A stretch of DNA of 45,701 nucleotides from a virus: positions 1 to 45,701 of the IMG/VR virus record IMGVR_UViG_3300028840_004433; one strand, given 5' to 3'. Made by a program: the position numbers and the translations under genes. Below are positions 1 to 6,823 of this stretch, in pieces; position 1 is the stretch's first letter, and the number at the start of each line of letters is the position of its first letter. The notes below the pieces were generated by a model. The model saw only the letters and a list, made by a program, of their open reading frames with translations. It ran no database searches and was not told where the DNA came from.

Positions 1-1
1 C

Positions 2-913
2 TGTGAAAATGAATTGATTTTTGAATATGTGACCGAATATAACGTTTTTAATCATCTGTATAACAAAGGCTTTTATTTTGACCCGGCGGCTGATGCAAGT
101 TCAGCAAATGGCGGCATTAAGTTCTCTGTAAAAGATATTTTTAATAATAGTATTTTAAGATCATTGGCCGGCGAAGACATCAGTGAACAAACCCTTTATA
201 CAATGGCTGAGCAAGGTACAGAAGTAACGGCAGAAAGAGAGGTTGTTGTAATGGGCGATTCATTTACTGCCGGAGTAATACCGGGTGGAGGTACAGCGTA
301 TTATACGGTATTGGCAAATTTATTGACAGGTGCCGGATATACGAATATAAACACTCATGTTGAAGGCATTCAGGGTTGGAAATGGTCAACTTATATAAGT
401 AATCATGAAAGTAATCCCTTTTGGAATCCTTTAACCGCTCAATTAGATTTTAATTATTATTGCACGAATGAAGGGATCAGCCAAATAAATATGATGACAT
501 GCATGTTAGGTATAAATGATGTTAGATCAAATCCTTATGATCTTGATCAAATCATAGCTGATATGAAAATCTTCTTTGATGCTTTACTTTCTGATTTCCC
601 TAACTGCAAAATATTGATATTACAACAGCCTAACGGGGCATATCATTCAAATTTTAGAACCGAATATAAAAGGATGTTCGAACTGCATAAGCAAGAGATT
701 TTAAATTTTGACAACGGCCTTTATAATTCCAATATCAAATTAATTCCTTTGCATGCTTTAATTAATAATAGTTGTTATGAAAGTGGCAGTCTTGTTATTA
801 ATTCAATGGGTGAAGAAATAGATATCTTTGATGATTACATACACCCCAATGATAACGCTCATGAGGTTATGGGAAATATTATTTATTCAAGTATATTATA
901 TTATTTAAATTAA
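2..913 (+). CDS. SGNH/GDSL-type hydrolase, probable tail-associated esterase (5' end missing)
   Basis: The reading frame is open from base 2, so the gene starts outside the window. The TTG at 14 is not a convincing start. Numbering from that codon, the SGNH catalytic blocks are all visible: GDSFTAG (nucleophile Ser83), GIND (166-169) and the DYIH dyad (Asp274, His277). SGNH enzymes usually hydrolyse esters, such as acetyl groups on polysaccharides. In a phage this suits deacetylation of the host capsule or surface glycan by a tail fibre or spike. The roughly 70 residues before the catalytic block could be the end of an attachment domain. It lies directly downstream of the structural module if the genome is circular. 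The ester substrate cannot be deduced. Confidence 0.82.
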   Translation, partial: CENELIFEYVTEYNVFNHLYNKGFYFDPAADASSANGGIKFSVKDIFNNSILRSLAGEDISEQTLYTMAEQGTEVTAEREVVVMGDSFTAGVIPGGGTAYYTVLANLLTGAGYTNINTHVEGIQGWKWSTYISNHESNPFWNPLTAQLDFNYYCTNEGISQINMMTCMLGINDVRSNPYDLDQIIADMKIFFDALLSDFPNCKILILQQPNGAYHSNFRTEYKRMFELHKQEILNFDNGLYNSNIKLIPLHALINNSCYESGSLVINSMGEEIDIFDDYIHPNDNAHEVMGNIIYSSILYYLN

Positions 914-918
914 AAAAA

Positions 919-1518
919 ATGTACATAAAAATTAAAAAATTTAAAGAAGGCGTTTCAAAAGGGATTGAAACCAATGTTTTTGGAAAAAATACAGAAAATA
1001 TATTTATTAAAATAATAGATTTTCGAAAAGAAGAAAAGCAAAAGAGATCTGGTAAGATAACAAGGTATTTGGGTGTGAATGTTCAATTTCTAAGATTTGT
1101 CGAAACTGAAGAAGGAAAAGAAGAACTTATAATAGGAGAGGTTAACGGCTTTTCGGAAACTTTAGACCTGATTGTCATTTCAAAAGACTTCAAAATGAGT
1201 CGAATCAATGTCGTTAAAAAGCTGGCAGCAAAAATAAAAGAAGCTTATCTTTTGAATGATTCAGATTTAGAGATAGTTGCAGAGCCAAAATGGAGGCATG
1301 AAAATATGAATTTTAGAGTCAGTATTTCTGATAAGAAGCTGAAAGAACTTCCTTTTAAAGAAGATGTACCAAGTTATGCCGAATTAGTGAGCCATGTTCT
1401 TTCTTTAGGTGTACCACATTATGAATACGGAGATTTGAATGTTATTTATTTTCCGGCAATAGCGAAAGAACATGATTTTATTTATGAAGATCCTGATATT
1501 TTCATTGAAGAAAAGTAA
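919..1518 (+). CDS. hypothetical protein, 199 aa
   Basis: I do not recognise this protein. It is soluble, rich in Lys and Glu, has no signal peptide or membrane segment, and appears to be mixed alpha/beta. The start is fixed by the A-rich linker TTTAAATTAAAAAA, which overlaps the stop of the SGNH gene five bases upstream, so the two are probably co-translated. It is the last plus-strand gene before a convergent hairpin terminator and the minus-strand genes, so it closes the late operon. An adsorption or tail accessory role is only a guess from position. Confidence 0.7.
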   Translation: MYIKIKKFKEGVSKGIETNVFGKNTENIFIKIIDFRKEEKQKRSGKITRYLGVNVQFLRFVETEEGKEELIIGEVNGFSETLDLIVISKDFKMSRINVVKKLAAKIKEAYLLNDSDLEIVAEPKWRHENMNFRVSISDKKLKELPFKEDVPSYAELVSHVLSLGVPHYEYGDLNVIYFPAIAKEHDFIYEDPDIFIEEK

Positions 1519-1522
1519 AAAA

Positions 1523-1539
1523 GGACCGAATAACGGTCC
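1523..1539 (-). terminator. intrinsic terminator between convergent operons
   Basis: A perfect 6-bp stem GGACCG/CGGTCC has a 5-nt loop (AATAA). Read on the minus strand it is followed by a run of six T, the classical form for terminating leftward transcription. On the plus strand it has no T run but sits right after the stop of the 919-1518 gene, so it may act weakly in both directions. Confidence 0.7.
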
Positions 1540-1719
1540 CTATCTAAATCTATAGGCATAATTTACGACAACATGACCTTCAGAAGTTAAGCCGATAGAA
1601 TAAATTGATTTTTTCCTTGTATGATTAATATTTAACTGAATGCTTTGATCATCTTTATTTAATAAAACACCCCCACCGATATAAAAAGCCGGGTTACTCA
1701 TGGAAGGAATGCCCGGCAT
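1540..1719 (-). CDS. small ORF with an outer-membrane-barrel-like C-terminus, 59 aa
   Basis: A minus-strand frame of 59 codons starts at ATG 1719 (alternative ATG at 1701). It encodes a Gly/aromatic stretch (FYIGGG), alternating hydrophobic and polar strands, and the end NYAYRFR. A terminal aromatic-x-Phe/Arg pattern is typical of the last strand of outer-membrane barrels and of the C-terminus of some Bacteroidota phage periplasmic proteins. It lies downstream of the NinG operon but is separated by a minus-strand terminator-like hairpin whose loop covers the second ATG. It may therefore be weakly expressed, or be the remnant of a longer protein. Confidence 0.4.
   Translation of the reverse strand: MPGIPSMSNPAFYIGGGVLLNKDDQSIQLNINHTRKKSIYSIGLTSEGHVVVNYAYRFR
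1683..1717 (-). terminator. minus-strand terminator-like hairpin
   Basis: Complementary arms GCCGGG (1688-1693) and CCCGGC (1712-1717) form a 6-bp G+C stem. On the minus strand the second arm is followed by TTTTTAT. It comes after the 1754-1942 gene in the direction of transcription and would end the NinG operon. It overlaps the 5' end of the small ORF 1540-1719. Confidence 0.6.
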
Positions 1720-1753
1720 TTGATATTAGAATGATAACTAATAGAATGGCAAC

Positions 1754-1942
1754 TTAGATCTTATGTTTAACATCTAGTTCAAGTCCGATTAAAGCGAGCT
1801 TTTTATTAATTCTCTCAATATTATTCCGGAAAAATAAGCCGGCAGAATTCTTTTTATATCCGCAAGCTTTTGAATAATTTTTCCAATTTTTAAACTCTGA
1901 TTTTTTGACGCTCTCATCAATCTTATGAAGTGTATATCTCAT
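1754..1942 (-). CDS. hypothetical protein, 62 aa
   Basis: A small basic protein rich in Lys, Asn and Ser, predicted helical, of no family I recognise. Its ATG overlaps the stop of the upstream NinG-like gene (4-bp overlap), so the two are translationally coupled. The basic composition and the partner gene suggest nucleic-acid binding, which is inference only. Confidence 0.6.
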   Translation of the reverse strand: MRYTLHKIDESVKKSEFKNWKNYSKACGYKKNSAGLFFRNNIERINKKLALIGLELDVKHKI

Positions 1943-2349
1943 GCTCTTTTATTTTTATAATATTCAATTTTTTCAATTAATACGACTCTATCCCATTTAA
2001 AATTCCTTTGCTGCTTATAGATCAATTGAAGTTCTTCAAGTTCTTCGACTTCCTTCCTTCCGTACCGGGAGATTAAACGTCTGCGATATTCAATAGGATT
2101 GCCATGTTTAAAATAGTTACAAGCCTTACATTGACCGTTTGCATTAAGCTCATGAAAGCGGAGAGCCGAACAGGATCCTACAGCGATATAATGACCGGCA
2201 TCTGTAAAGCTCGGAGAATTGCAGGAGATACAGCCGAACTCTTTTTTATTATCTCTCTCCCGGATATATCTGTTAAAATGAGTTTGACATATCTCAATGA
2301 GCTTGGGAGTAGAGTATTTTTTATACCGCTTAATTGTCTTTATATCCAT
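1939..2349 (-). CDS. ninG: NinG/Rap-like recombination protein
   Basis: The 136-aa protein matches the lambda NinG (Rap) family in length and layout. It has two Cys pairs that can bind zinc (C40xxC43 and C74xxC77), the family string DAGHY (50-54), LRFHE (63-67), then GN..YRRRLI..YG and VEELE. Lambda NinG acts in Red recombination as a branched-DNA (Holliday junction) endonuclease. Here it would act with the YqaJ exonuclease encoded nearby on the other strand. It is the first gene of the only leftward operon. Its start lies about 70 bp from the rightward promoter at 2391-2422, so control regions are shared. Confidence 0.82.
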   Translation of the reverse strand: MDIKTIKRYKKYSTPKLIEICQTHFNRYIRERDNKKEFGCISCNSPSFTDAGHYIAVGSCSALRFHELNANGQCKACNYFKHGNPIEYRRRLISRYGRKEVEELEELQLIYKQQRNFKWDRVVLIEKIEYYKNKRA

Positions 2350-2390
2350 AGGTGCAAAGATACATCGAATATTTTAATATTACAAAAAGA

Positions 2391-2422
2391 TTTTTATATA
2401 TCAAAATTATTTATTATCTTTA
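2391..2422 (+). promoter_or_regulatory. Bacteroidota-type promoter for the recombination operon
   Basis: TATCTTTA (2415-2422) fits the -7 consensus TAnnTTTG in all but the last base and is preceded at 20 nt by TTTT (2391-2394) in the -33 position. It lies in the divergent gap between the NinG operon and the gene at 2553. The same -7 octamer recurs at 13949 and, with the final G, at 20390. Transcription would begin near 2429. Confidence 0.6.
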
Positions 2423-2485
2423 CCCGGAATTTATTAAATATCTATGGTGTTTTACTTGTAGTAATTTCATGTATTTCCATTTTTT

Positions 2486-2513
2486 GGGTGGCTCTTTCGG
2501 GTCACCCTTTTTT
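2486..2513 (+). terminator. leader hairpin with T tract upstream of the first gene
   Basis: GGGTGGC (2486-2492) pairs with GTCACCC (2501-2507) with one G-T pair and an 8-nt loop, followed at once by TTTTTT. This is a good intrinsic terminator, but it lies between the promoter at 2391-2422 and the first gene at 2553, so it would terminate or attenuate the operon leader. A 5-codon ORF (ATG 2444 to TAG 2461) precedes it. Confidence 0.65.
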
Positions 2514-2552
2514 ATGATACAATACACTAAACAAACTTTTAAATTAAAAAAG

Positions 2553-2942
2553 ATGGAAATAAAAAACTTAAAAGAGGCTGAAGAGCTTATAAAAAAGTAT
2601 AGAGATATTACGATTGGGATGATTAAAAATGCTAATTTAACACCAAACGAAAATAATCATTTTAAGATATTTGGAGAGAGAGTCGCAAATAATTTATTAG
2701 GATTTGGAAGCACCTCACAATGTTTACTATGTCAATCTACAACGGAAAATACATATTCAGGAGATTGTTCAAAATGTATTTATTCATCTGTTAGTAAAAC
2801 AAGTTATGCTTGCTTTAACGCATCAACCTCTCTAAATAGAACATATCGGGCTATTCAGTTTTCAGCAAATCCTAAATCGTTAAAGAAAGCCTTTGAAGCT
2901 CGGGCAGACCTAATTGAAGAAATAATTTCTAAAATAAAATAA
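2553..2942 (+). CDS. hypothetical Cys-rich protein, 129 aa
   Basis: The frame is open further upstream, but ATG 2553 follows the A-rich start signal AAATTAAAAAAG, whereas earlier in-frame ATGs lie at the terminator-like hairpin. Cys pairs CLLC and CSKC (around residues 60-80) suggest a small zinc-binding element. The ends are helical. I know no family for it. It is the first gene of the recombination operon and ends one base before the next start. Confidence 0.65.
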   Translation: MEIKNLKEAEELIKKYRDITIGMIKNANLTPNENNHFKIFGERVANNLLGFGSTSQCLLCQSTTENTYSGDCSKCIYSSVSKTSYACFNASTSLNRTYRAIQFSANPKSLKKAFEARADLIEEIISKIK

Positions 2943-2943
2943 T

Positions 2944-3381
2944 ATGAAAGCAGTATTTAAACAAGTAAACTTTAATAAAGAAGTACAAACGAAATTCGGG
3001 AGTACGATGTATGCTTTTAATGTAAAGTATACAATTCCAAACGGAGAGGATCGATTCGGATCTTTTCTCTGTAAGGATAAAAATAAACCGCCTTTTGAGG
3101 CCGGACAAGAATATGATATTTTGGAAGATCCTAAAGAGTATAACGGCAAAACATATTATAATGTTAAGCCCTATAAGCAAGCGAGTCAATCCGGCTATAG
3201 TAAACAGAGAAAAGTTGAGCAGACTAAATATGCCGGTTTCGCTGTCTCCTATGTAAAGGATCTTTTATGTAAGGGAGTTATAATTTGTCAGACAGAGGAA
3301 GAAATGATGGAAGTCTGGAAAGGAAGATCAAAAGAGATCTTTGATCATATGGTTGCACTCGATAAATCTAATGAATCATGA
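2944..3381 (+). CDS. hypothetical protein, possibly an OB-fold ssDNA-binding factor
   Basis: 145 aa. The first 80 residues look like an all-beta domain with the segment GSFLCKDKNKPPFEAGQEYD, and the remainder is helical. Beta-barrel proteins of this size beside a YqaJ exonuclease are often ssDNA-binding or annealing partners, but I cannot identify the family, so this role is inferred from shape and neighbours. The stop overlaps the ATG of the next gene (ATGA). Confidence 0.6.
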   Translation: MKAVFKQVNFNKEVQTKFGSTMYAFNVKYTIPNGEDRFGSFLCKDKNKPPFEAGQEYDILEDPKEYNGKTYYNVKPYKQASQSGYSKQRKVEQTKYAGFAVSYVKDLLCKGVIICQTEEEMMEVWKGRSKEIFDHMVALDKSNES

Positions 3382-3542
3382 TAAATGCTAAAATTGATTT
3401 TGTTATAAGAAGAGCAACATTGATAGAGTGGCAAAAGTGGCTTAATCAATGGATGCACACTTATAAGGATATTGAGATTATAAGCTCAAAGATCCATGAA
3501 AATAATGAAGTAACAATAATACTTAAAAGAGAGGAAAAATGA
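3378..3542 (+). CDS. hypothetical protein, 54 aa
   Basis: A short frame is linked at both ends by ATGA overlaps, with the gene at 2944 and with the exonuclease at 3539, which strongly supports real translation. The product has a Trp-rich helix (IEWQKWLNQWMHTY) followed by a possible beta strand. No family is recognised. It may be an accessory subunit of the adjacent exonuclease, by position only. Confidence 0.6.
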   Translation: MINAKIDFVIRRATLIEWQKWLNQWMHTYKDIEIISSKIHENNEVTIILKREEK

Positions 3543-4219
3543 TATTACATCCAATTGAACAAAGATCCGAAGCTTGGTATTCGGTCCGAGCCGGAAAAAT
3601 AACCGGGACAAGATTCGCGCAGATGATGATGAAACATTCTACCCAAGGATATAAAGACCTTATTACAGATCTTGCAGCAGAAAGTATAACAGAGACTCAA
3701 GATGCCGGGGGATATGTATCGGAAGATATGCAAAGAGGTATAGACCTTGAACCGATGGCTGTTAAAGCTTATAAAGATGAGCTAAATAAAAAGGGTATTG
3801 ATGTTGGTTTTATTGAACCTAATGAAGATCATGAATTCTTCGGATGGATCGGTATCTCTCCTGATCATTTAATTATAGATGACAATATCGTTTATATAGA
3901 TGATAATGATAATGAGATTATTGAGTATGAAGGACTTTTAGAAGTAAAATGCCCTAAATTAAAAACTCATTTTAATTATATCTGTGATGACCGACTACCG
4001 AATAAGTATAAATATCAGGTACAGGCACAACTTTATGTAACCAGTCTTGATTATGTCGATTTTATGTCCTTCTATCCGTCTCAAAAAATAAAACCGTTTA
4101 TTATAAGGGTCAAGAAAGATCCTATCATACACGAGTCATTTGAGGCCCAATTACGTCATTTAATTCCTTTAGTAAAGGAGAAAATTGAAATTTATAAAAA
4201 CTATAATCATTTAGTATGA
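3539..4219 (+). CDS. YqaJ-family (lambda Exo-like) 5'-3' exonuclease
   Basis: 226 aa, normal for YqaJ-type viral recombinases. Visible motifs in order: QRSEAWYSVRAGKITGT (8-24), RGIDLEP (66-72), GISPDH with metal-binding Asp109, LLEVKCPK with the E135-x-K137 nuclease dyad, and YQVQAQLYV (159-167). This is the complete PD-(D/E)xK active site. The enzyme resects double-stranded ends to make 3' overhangs for strand annealing. A RecT/Beta-type annealing partner is not obvious; the proteins at 2944 or 4650 are candidates. ATGA overlaps on both sides show tight coupling. Confidence 0.93.
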   Translation: MILHPIEQRSEAWYSVRAGKITGTRFAQMMMKHSTQGYKDLITDLAAESITETQDAGGYVSEDMQRGIDLEPMAVKAYKDELNKKGIDVGFIEPNEDHEFFGWIGISPDHLIIDDNIVYIDDNDNEIIEYEGLLEVKCPKLKTHFNYICDDRLPNKYKYQVQAQLYVTSLDYVDFMSFYPSQKIKPFIIRVKKDPIIHESFEAQLRHLIPLVKEKIEIYKNYNHLV

Positions 4220-4644
4220 AAAAAATAAAATATAGAGTATGGGATAAACAACAAAAATGTTATTTATCAGAAGATAATTCTGAATATGAGGATCCTATTG
4301 CATTGAGCCCAAATGGGAATATTTTAATTAAAAGAGATAATGGTGCTTGCGGAGATCCTGAATGCTGCGGTGATTATTTAGAATATTATAGTAAACATGA
4401 AACCGGAGATCATTATATTATAAAATGGTTTATAGGTGATCAAGAAGTTGATATTTTAGAAGATAAAGAACGGCTTGACAGGCTTGAAGAAATTAAACAG
4501 GGATACGGTAAAGGTTGGGTTGTAAGATGGTCAACTACGAACCGAGGTTTAAGAATTCATGAATCAAGCCGAGATGATGCACTACCTACAATCAGAGAAG
4601 CTATTGATGATTTTTTAAATAAAAATACAAACTCAAAAAAATAG
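4216..4644 (+). CDS. hypothetical protein with YopX-like N-terminus
   Basis: 142 aa. The opening KKIKYRVWDKQQKCYL resembles the start of YopX-family phage proteins, followed by a Cys cluster (CGDPECCG, about residues 50-57). A second domain (GWVVRWSTTNRGLRIHESS, then a helix) looks independent. The function of YopX proteins is not established. The start overlaps the exonuclease stop (ATGA). Confidence 0.6.
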   Translation: MKKIKYRVWDKQQKCYLSEDNSEYEDPIALSPNGNILIKRDNGACGDPECCGDYLEYYSKHETGDHYIIKWFIGDQEVDILEDKERLDRLEEIKQGYGKGWVVRWSTTNRGLRIHESSRDDALPTIREAIDDFLNKNTNSKK

Positions 4645-4649
4645 AAATT

Positions 4650-5099
4650 ATGACAAAAGAAACACAATTATTTGATGACATTAAATTCCATGATCCAACA
4701 GTTGGAAAAGGTGGCTATTCAAGAAACCCTAAAGGTGATGTTGTAATCGTTTACAAGAAAACTAAAAAAGTAGCAAACTACATTTTAAAGATCTATCATG
4801 CCGGATTTGAAGATATTGATCGGGTTTCTATCGGATCCTCAAAAACTCATGGTATGCTCTATATTGTTCCGGATCCTAAGACCGAAAATGCATATGAGAT
4901 TAAAGGATCAAAAGCATATCCCAATACGAAACTGATTTATAAAAAGAATCTTGTTGTTAGCATTCTTAATGATTTGGATTTACACCCCGGAGAAGATATG
5001 CTCATAAAAGTAAATTTCCAAATTCAGGAACGAGGCCATATTAACGGGGAACAGGTCTTTGCTTTTAAACCTATTGAAAAAGAAACCATACAGCTATGA
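4650..5099 (+). CDS. hypothetical protein, 149 aa
   Basis: Predicted alpha/beta soluble protein without membrane segments or recognised motifs. It lies between the exonuclease region and a coiled-coil protein in an unbroken operon and overlaps the next start by 4 bp. A nucleic-acid-related role is plausible from context only. Confidence 0.6.
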   Translation: MTKETQLFDDIKFHDPTVGKGGYSRNPKGDVVIVYKKTKKVANYILKIYHAGFEDIDRVSIGSSKTHGMLYIVPDPKTENAYEIKGSKAYPNTKLIYKKNLVVSILNDLDLHPGEDMLIKVNFQIQERGHINGEQVFAFKPIEKETIQL

Positions 5100-5527
5100 G
5101 TGAACAAAAAACAGTATTAGATGAGGTAAAAGAGATTCTTGACTATTATTATGAAAACTCTCAGGATATAATTATTGAGGATCTTTTACGAATGCAAGAT
5201 AAGGTCGCCATTTTAGGCTACAGACTTGCAGAGGAACTTGCAGAGATCCGGAAACAATATAATTGGGCTTATTTTACCCGTAAGATAGAATTCAATAAAG
5301 CTAAAAGCCATTATATCGGAGAGAGACAAATGAAGATCGGAGAAAGTGATGTTGAAGCTCATTTAGATGTAGAACAACAGCAGAAAAAAGAATTGGAGTT
5401 TGAGAATATGGGATATCAGCTTGAAAACGTTCTCCGTCAGCTTAATAAGGTTTTATCTGCTGTTCAGCAGAGAATAAGTTATCTGAAATTTGAAAAACAG
5501 CGAACCCAAAATCAAAATACGACATGA
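5096..5527 (+). CDS. hypothetical helical protein, 143 aa
   Basis: Almost entirely helical, with heptad-like runs (LAEELAEIRKQYN and LENVLRQLNKVLSAVQQRISYL) and many charged residues, so a coiled-coil or helical-bundle fold is likely. It is coupled by ATGA-type overlaps to both neighbours (4650 and 5524). No family is recognised. Helical partners of phage recombinases commonly look like this, but I have no direct evidence. Confidence 0.62.
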   Translation: MSEQKTVLDEVKEILDYYYENSQDIIIEDLLRMQDKVAILGYRLAEELAEIRKQYNWAYFTRKIEFNKAKSHYIGERQMKIGESDVEAHLDVEQQQKKELEFENMGYQLENVLRQLNKVLSAVQQRISYLKFEKQRTQNQNTT

Positions 5528-6042
5528 TAAAAGAAAAAAATAAATTTAAGGTAACTTGGGAGAGGTATTTGAAGGTTGCTCGTAGGGCCGGAAGGAATAA
5601 GGCTTTAATTAAAAAGTTAAATAAACGGGTTCAAATACTTGAGGATATAGTTAGACGGTTTTCTTTACTTGATGATATTATGACTCTAGATGAAAATGAG
5701 ATTGAGGTTAGAAAATTATATGATATATCTCAGATTGTAGCAGATTATTATATTATCTCAAAGGACTTAATTATTGGTAAAACAAATCGGGATAGAGATA
5801 TTGTTTCAAAAAGGCAAGTTACCCACTATCTCGCTAAAAGATATACCAAAAACTCATTAAGTAATATCGGGAGTCGAATCGGAGGTAAAAATCATGCAAC
5901 CGTTCTTTATTCAGATAAAGTTGTTAAGGATATTTTGACTTATGATAAGCAATTTATTGTAGAAATTGATGAACTTTGCAAAAGGACTGAAATATTATTA
6001 AAAGCAAAATATGGCACTAAAAATTCAGAGTATGAAGGATAA
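5524..6042 (+). CDS. free-standing DnaA domain IV-like DNA-binding protein
   Basis: 172 aa. Residues about 65-160 match the C-terminal origin-binding domain of DnaA: a helix (IVADYYIISKDLIIG), helices around QVTHYLAKRYTKNSLSNIG, and the signature-like stretch GSRIGGKNHATVLYS (about 116-130), comparable to the DnaA signature helix. The AAA+ ATPase domain is absent. The first 60 residues are basic and helical. Such a protein could bind DnaA boxes in host or phage origins, as a competitor of host DnaA or as an origin marker for the initiator and loader encoded at 6824 and 7524. Role is inference; fold assignment is good. Confidence 0.78.
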   Translation: MIKEKNKFKVTWERYLKVARRAGRNKALIKKLNKRVQILEDIVRRFSLLDDIMTLDENEIEVRKLYDISQIVADYYIISKDLIIGKTNRDRDIVSKRQVTHYLAKRYTKNSLSNIGSRIGGKNHATVLYSDKVVKDILTYDKQFIVEIDELCKRTEILLKAKYGTKNSEYEG

Positions 6043-6250
6043 AAAGCTTGAAGTTATAAAGAAGTTTGTAAAAGTACGAACGACCTTAACTCATCAAAAT
6101 ATTTTACTAAACTATCTTAGAGAGATAGAAAACACGATCGAAAAAATTGATGAGATTAAACTTGATAAAGTATTTGAAAACTTCGTATATGATCTCTTAA
6201 GTGAGTCTACAGACCGTAATTATTGGAAGGAAAGATATTATTCAGTATGA
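6032..6250 (+). CDS. hypothetical protein, 72 aa
   Basis: A helical charged protein. Two in-frame ATGs exist (6011 and 6032). I prefer 6032 because it leaves an 11-bp overlap with the DnaA-like gene rather than 32. Its stop overlaps the ATG of the next gene. No family recognised. Confidence 0.55.
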   Translation: MKDKKLEVIKKFVKVRTTLTHQNILLNYLREIENTIEKIDEIKLDKVFENFVYDLLSESTDRNYWKERYYSV

Positions 6251-6468
6251 AAGCTTTCTTAATGATTATACTTTTTATAGCAACTTACTTTTTTTTTACG
6301 ACCGTAGCTTTATCGGTATTGCTCCTAACAGGGTGGGAACCTTTAGACGGTTGGATCTATTTATTTATTATTTTATTTAATCCGCTTCTGTCGGGTATTA
6401 TATCCGTTCAGATTTTAACACAGATAGAAAATGAAATTTACAAAAGAACAACTAATCAGGAAAGCTAG
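6247..6468 (+). CDS. small membrane protein, two predicted transmembrane helices
   Basis: 73 aa from ATG 6247, which overlaps the stop of the preceding gene. Hydrophobic segments lie at about residues 2-27 and 36-58, joined by a short loop with GWEPLDGW, and the tail is charged. It resembles a class II holin in topology. It lies in the early replication region far from the amidase, so membrane remodelling, superinfection exclusion or an unknown role is as likely as lysis. Confidence 0.6.
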   Translation: MKAFLMIILFIATYFFFTTVALSVLLLTGWEPLDGWIYLFIILFNPLLSGIISVQILTQIENEIYKRTTNQES

Positions 6469-6643
6469 GATTTATAATAAAAACATCCCTGTTTCATTTT
6501 TCGATGATAAAGATGAGAAAGATATATTATCTTGGTTACATCCGAACGATCGAAAAGAGATAAGCTTGAAATCGATTATGAAGAGTAAATATGAAAATCT
6601 CTTTTATAGTCCTAAAGGTGGCAGACCTGTTAATTTAAATTAA
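6431..6643 (+). CDS. hypothetical protein, 70 aa
   Basis: A small basic soluble protein overlapping the end of the membrane protein gene by 38 bp. It contains a helix (TKEQLIRKARIYN) and a basic C-terminus (PKGGRPVNLN). It ends in the A-rich TTTAAATTAAAA element usually found before starts, but the following gene is 180 bp away. It is the last gene before the leader region at 6654-6823. No family recognised. Confidence 0.5.
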   Translation: MKFTKEQLIRKARIYNKNIPVSFFDDKDEKDILSWLHPNDRKEISLKSIMKSKYENLFYSPKGGRPVNLN

Positions 6644-6653
6644 AAAAAGAAGA

Positions 6654-6685
6654 TTTTAAAATATCAAAAATTTTTAGTATTTTTA
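6654..6685 (+). promoter_or_regulatory. probable promoter for the replication operon
   Basis: TATTTTTA (6678-6685) fits TAnnTTTG except for the final base, with TTTT (6654-6657) 20 nt upstream. Transcription would begin near 6692, only a few bases before the complementary arm AACCATCAC of the leader structure. The match is weaker than the promoter at 20366. Confidence 0.5.
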
Positions 6686-6694
6686 CAGTTCAAT

Positions 6695-6792
6695 AACCAT
6701 CACAAATGAAAAATTTAGTTAATTATTATATTTCACATATACCCGGCAAGGGCAGAATTAAGGCGGTTTCGTGATGGTTCCCGTCTTTTTTT
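6695..6792 (+). promoter_or_regulatory. structured leader with 9-bp closing stem and T tract
   Basis: AACCATCAC (6695-6703) is the exact complement of GTGATGGTT (6771-6779), closing a 67-nt loop. Seven T follow at 6786-6792, six bases after the stem, so it is terminator-like but not canonical. A second hairpin (GGTTTTT/AAAAACC) lies just before the ATG at 6824. The loop holds a small ORF (6706-6774) whose stop codon lies inside the 3' arm, so ribosomes finishing there could prevent pairing. This is the only content of the gap between 6643 and 6824. Confidence 0.5.
6706..6774 (+). CDS. possible leader peptide, 22 aa
   Basis: ATG 6706 to TGA 6772-6774 lies entirely inside the closing stem of the leader structure. 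The codon order gives a peptide starting MKNLVNYYISHIPGKG. The TGA begins one base into the 3' arm GTGATGGTT. Its placement, not its composition, suggests a translational attenuator; it could be chance. Confidence 0.3.
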   Translation: MKNLVNYYISHIPGKGRIKAVS

Positions 6793-6823
6793 GTTTGCGC
6801 CGGTTTTTTATTTAAAAACCTAT

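Noticed and set aside
2104-2517. 137-aa plus-strand frame opposite NinG
   Set aside because: Antisense to a well-supported gene and runs through the promoter and leader hairpin.
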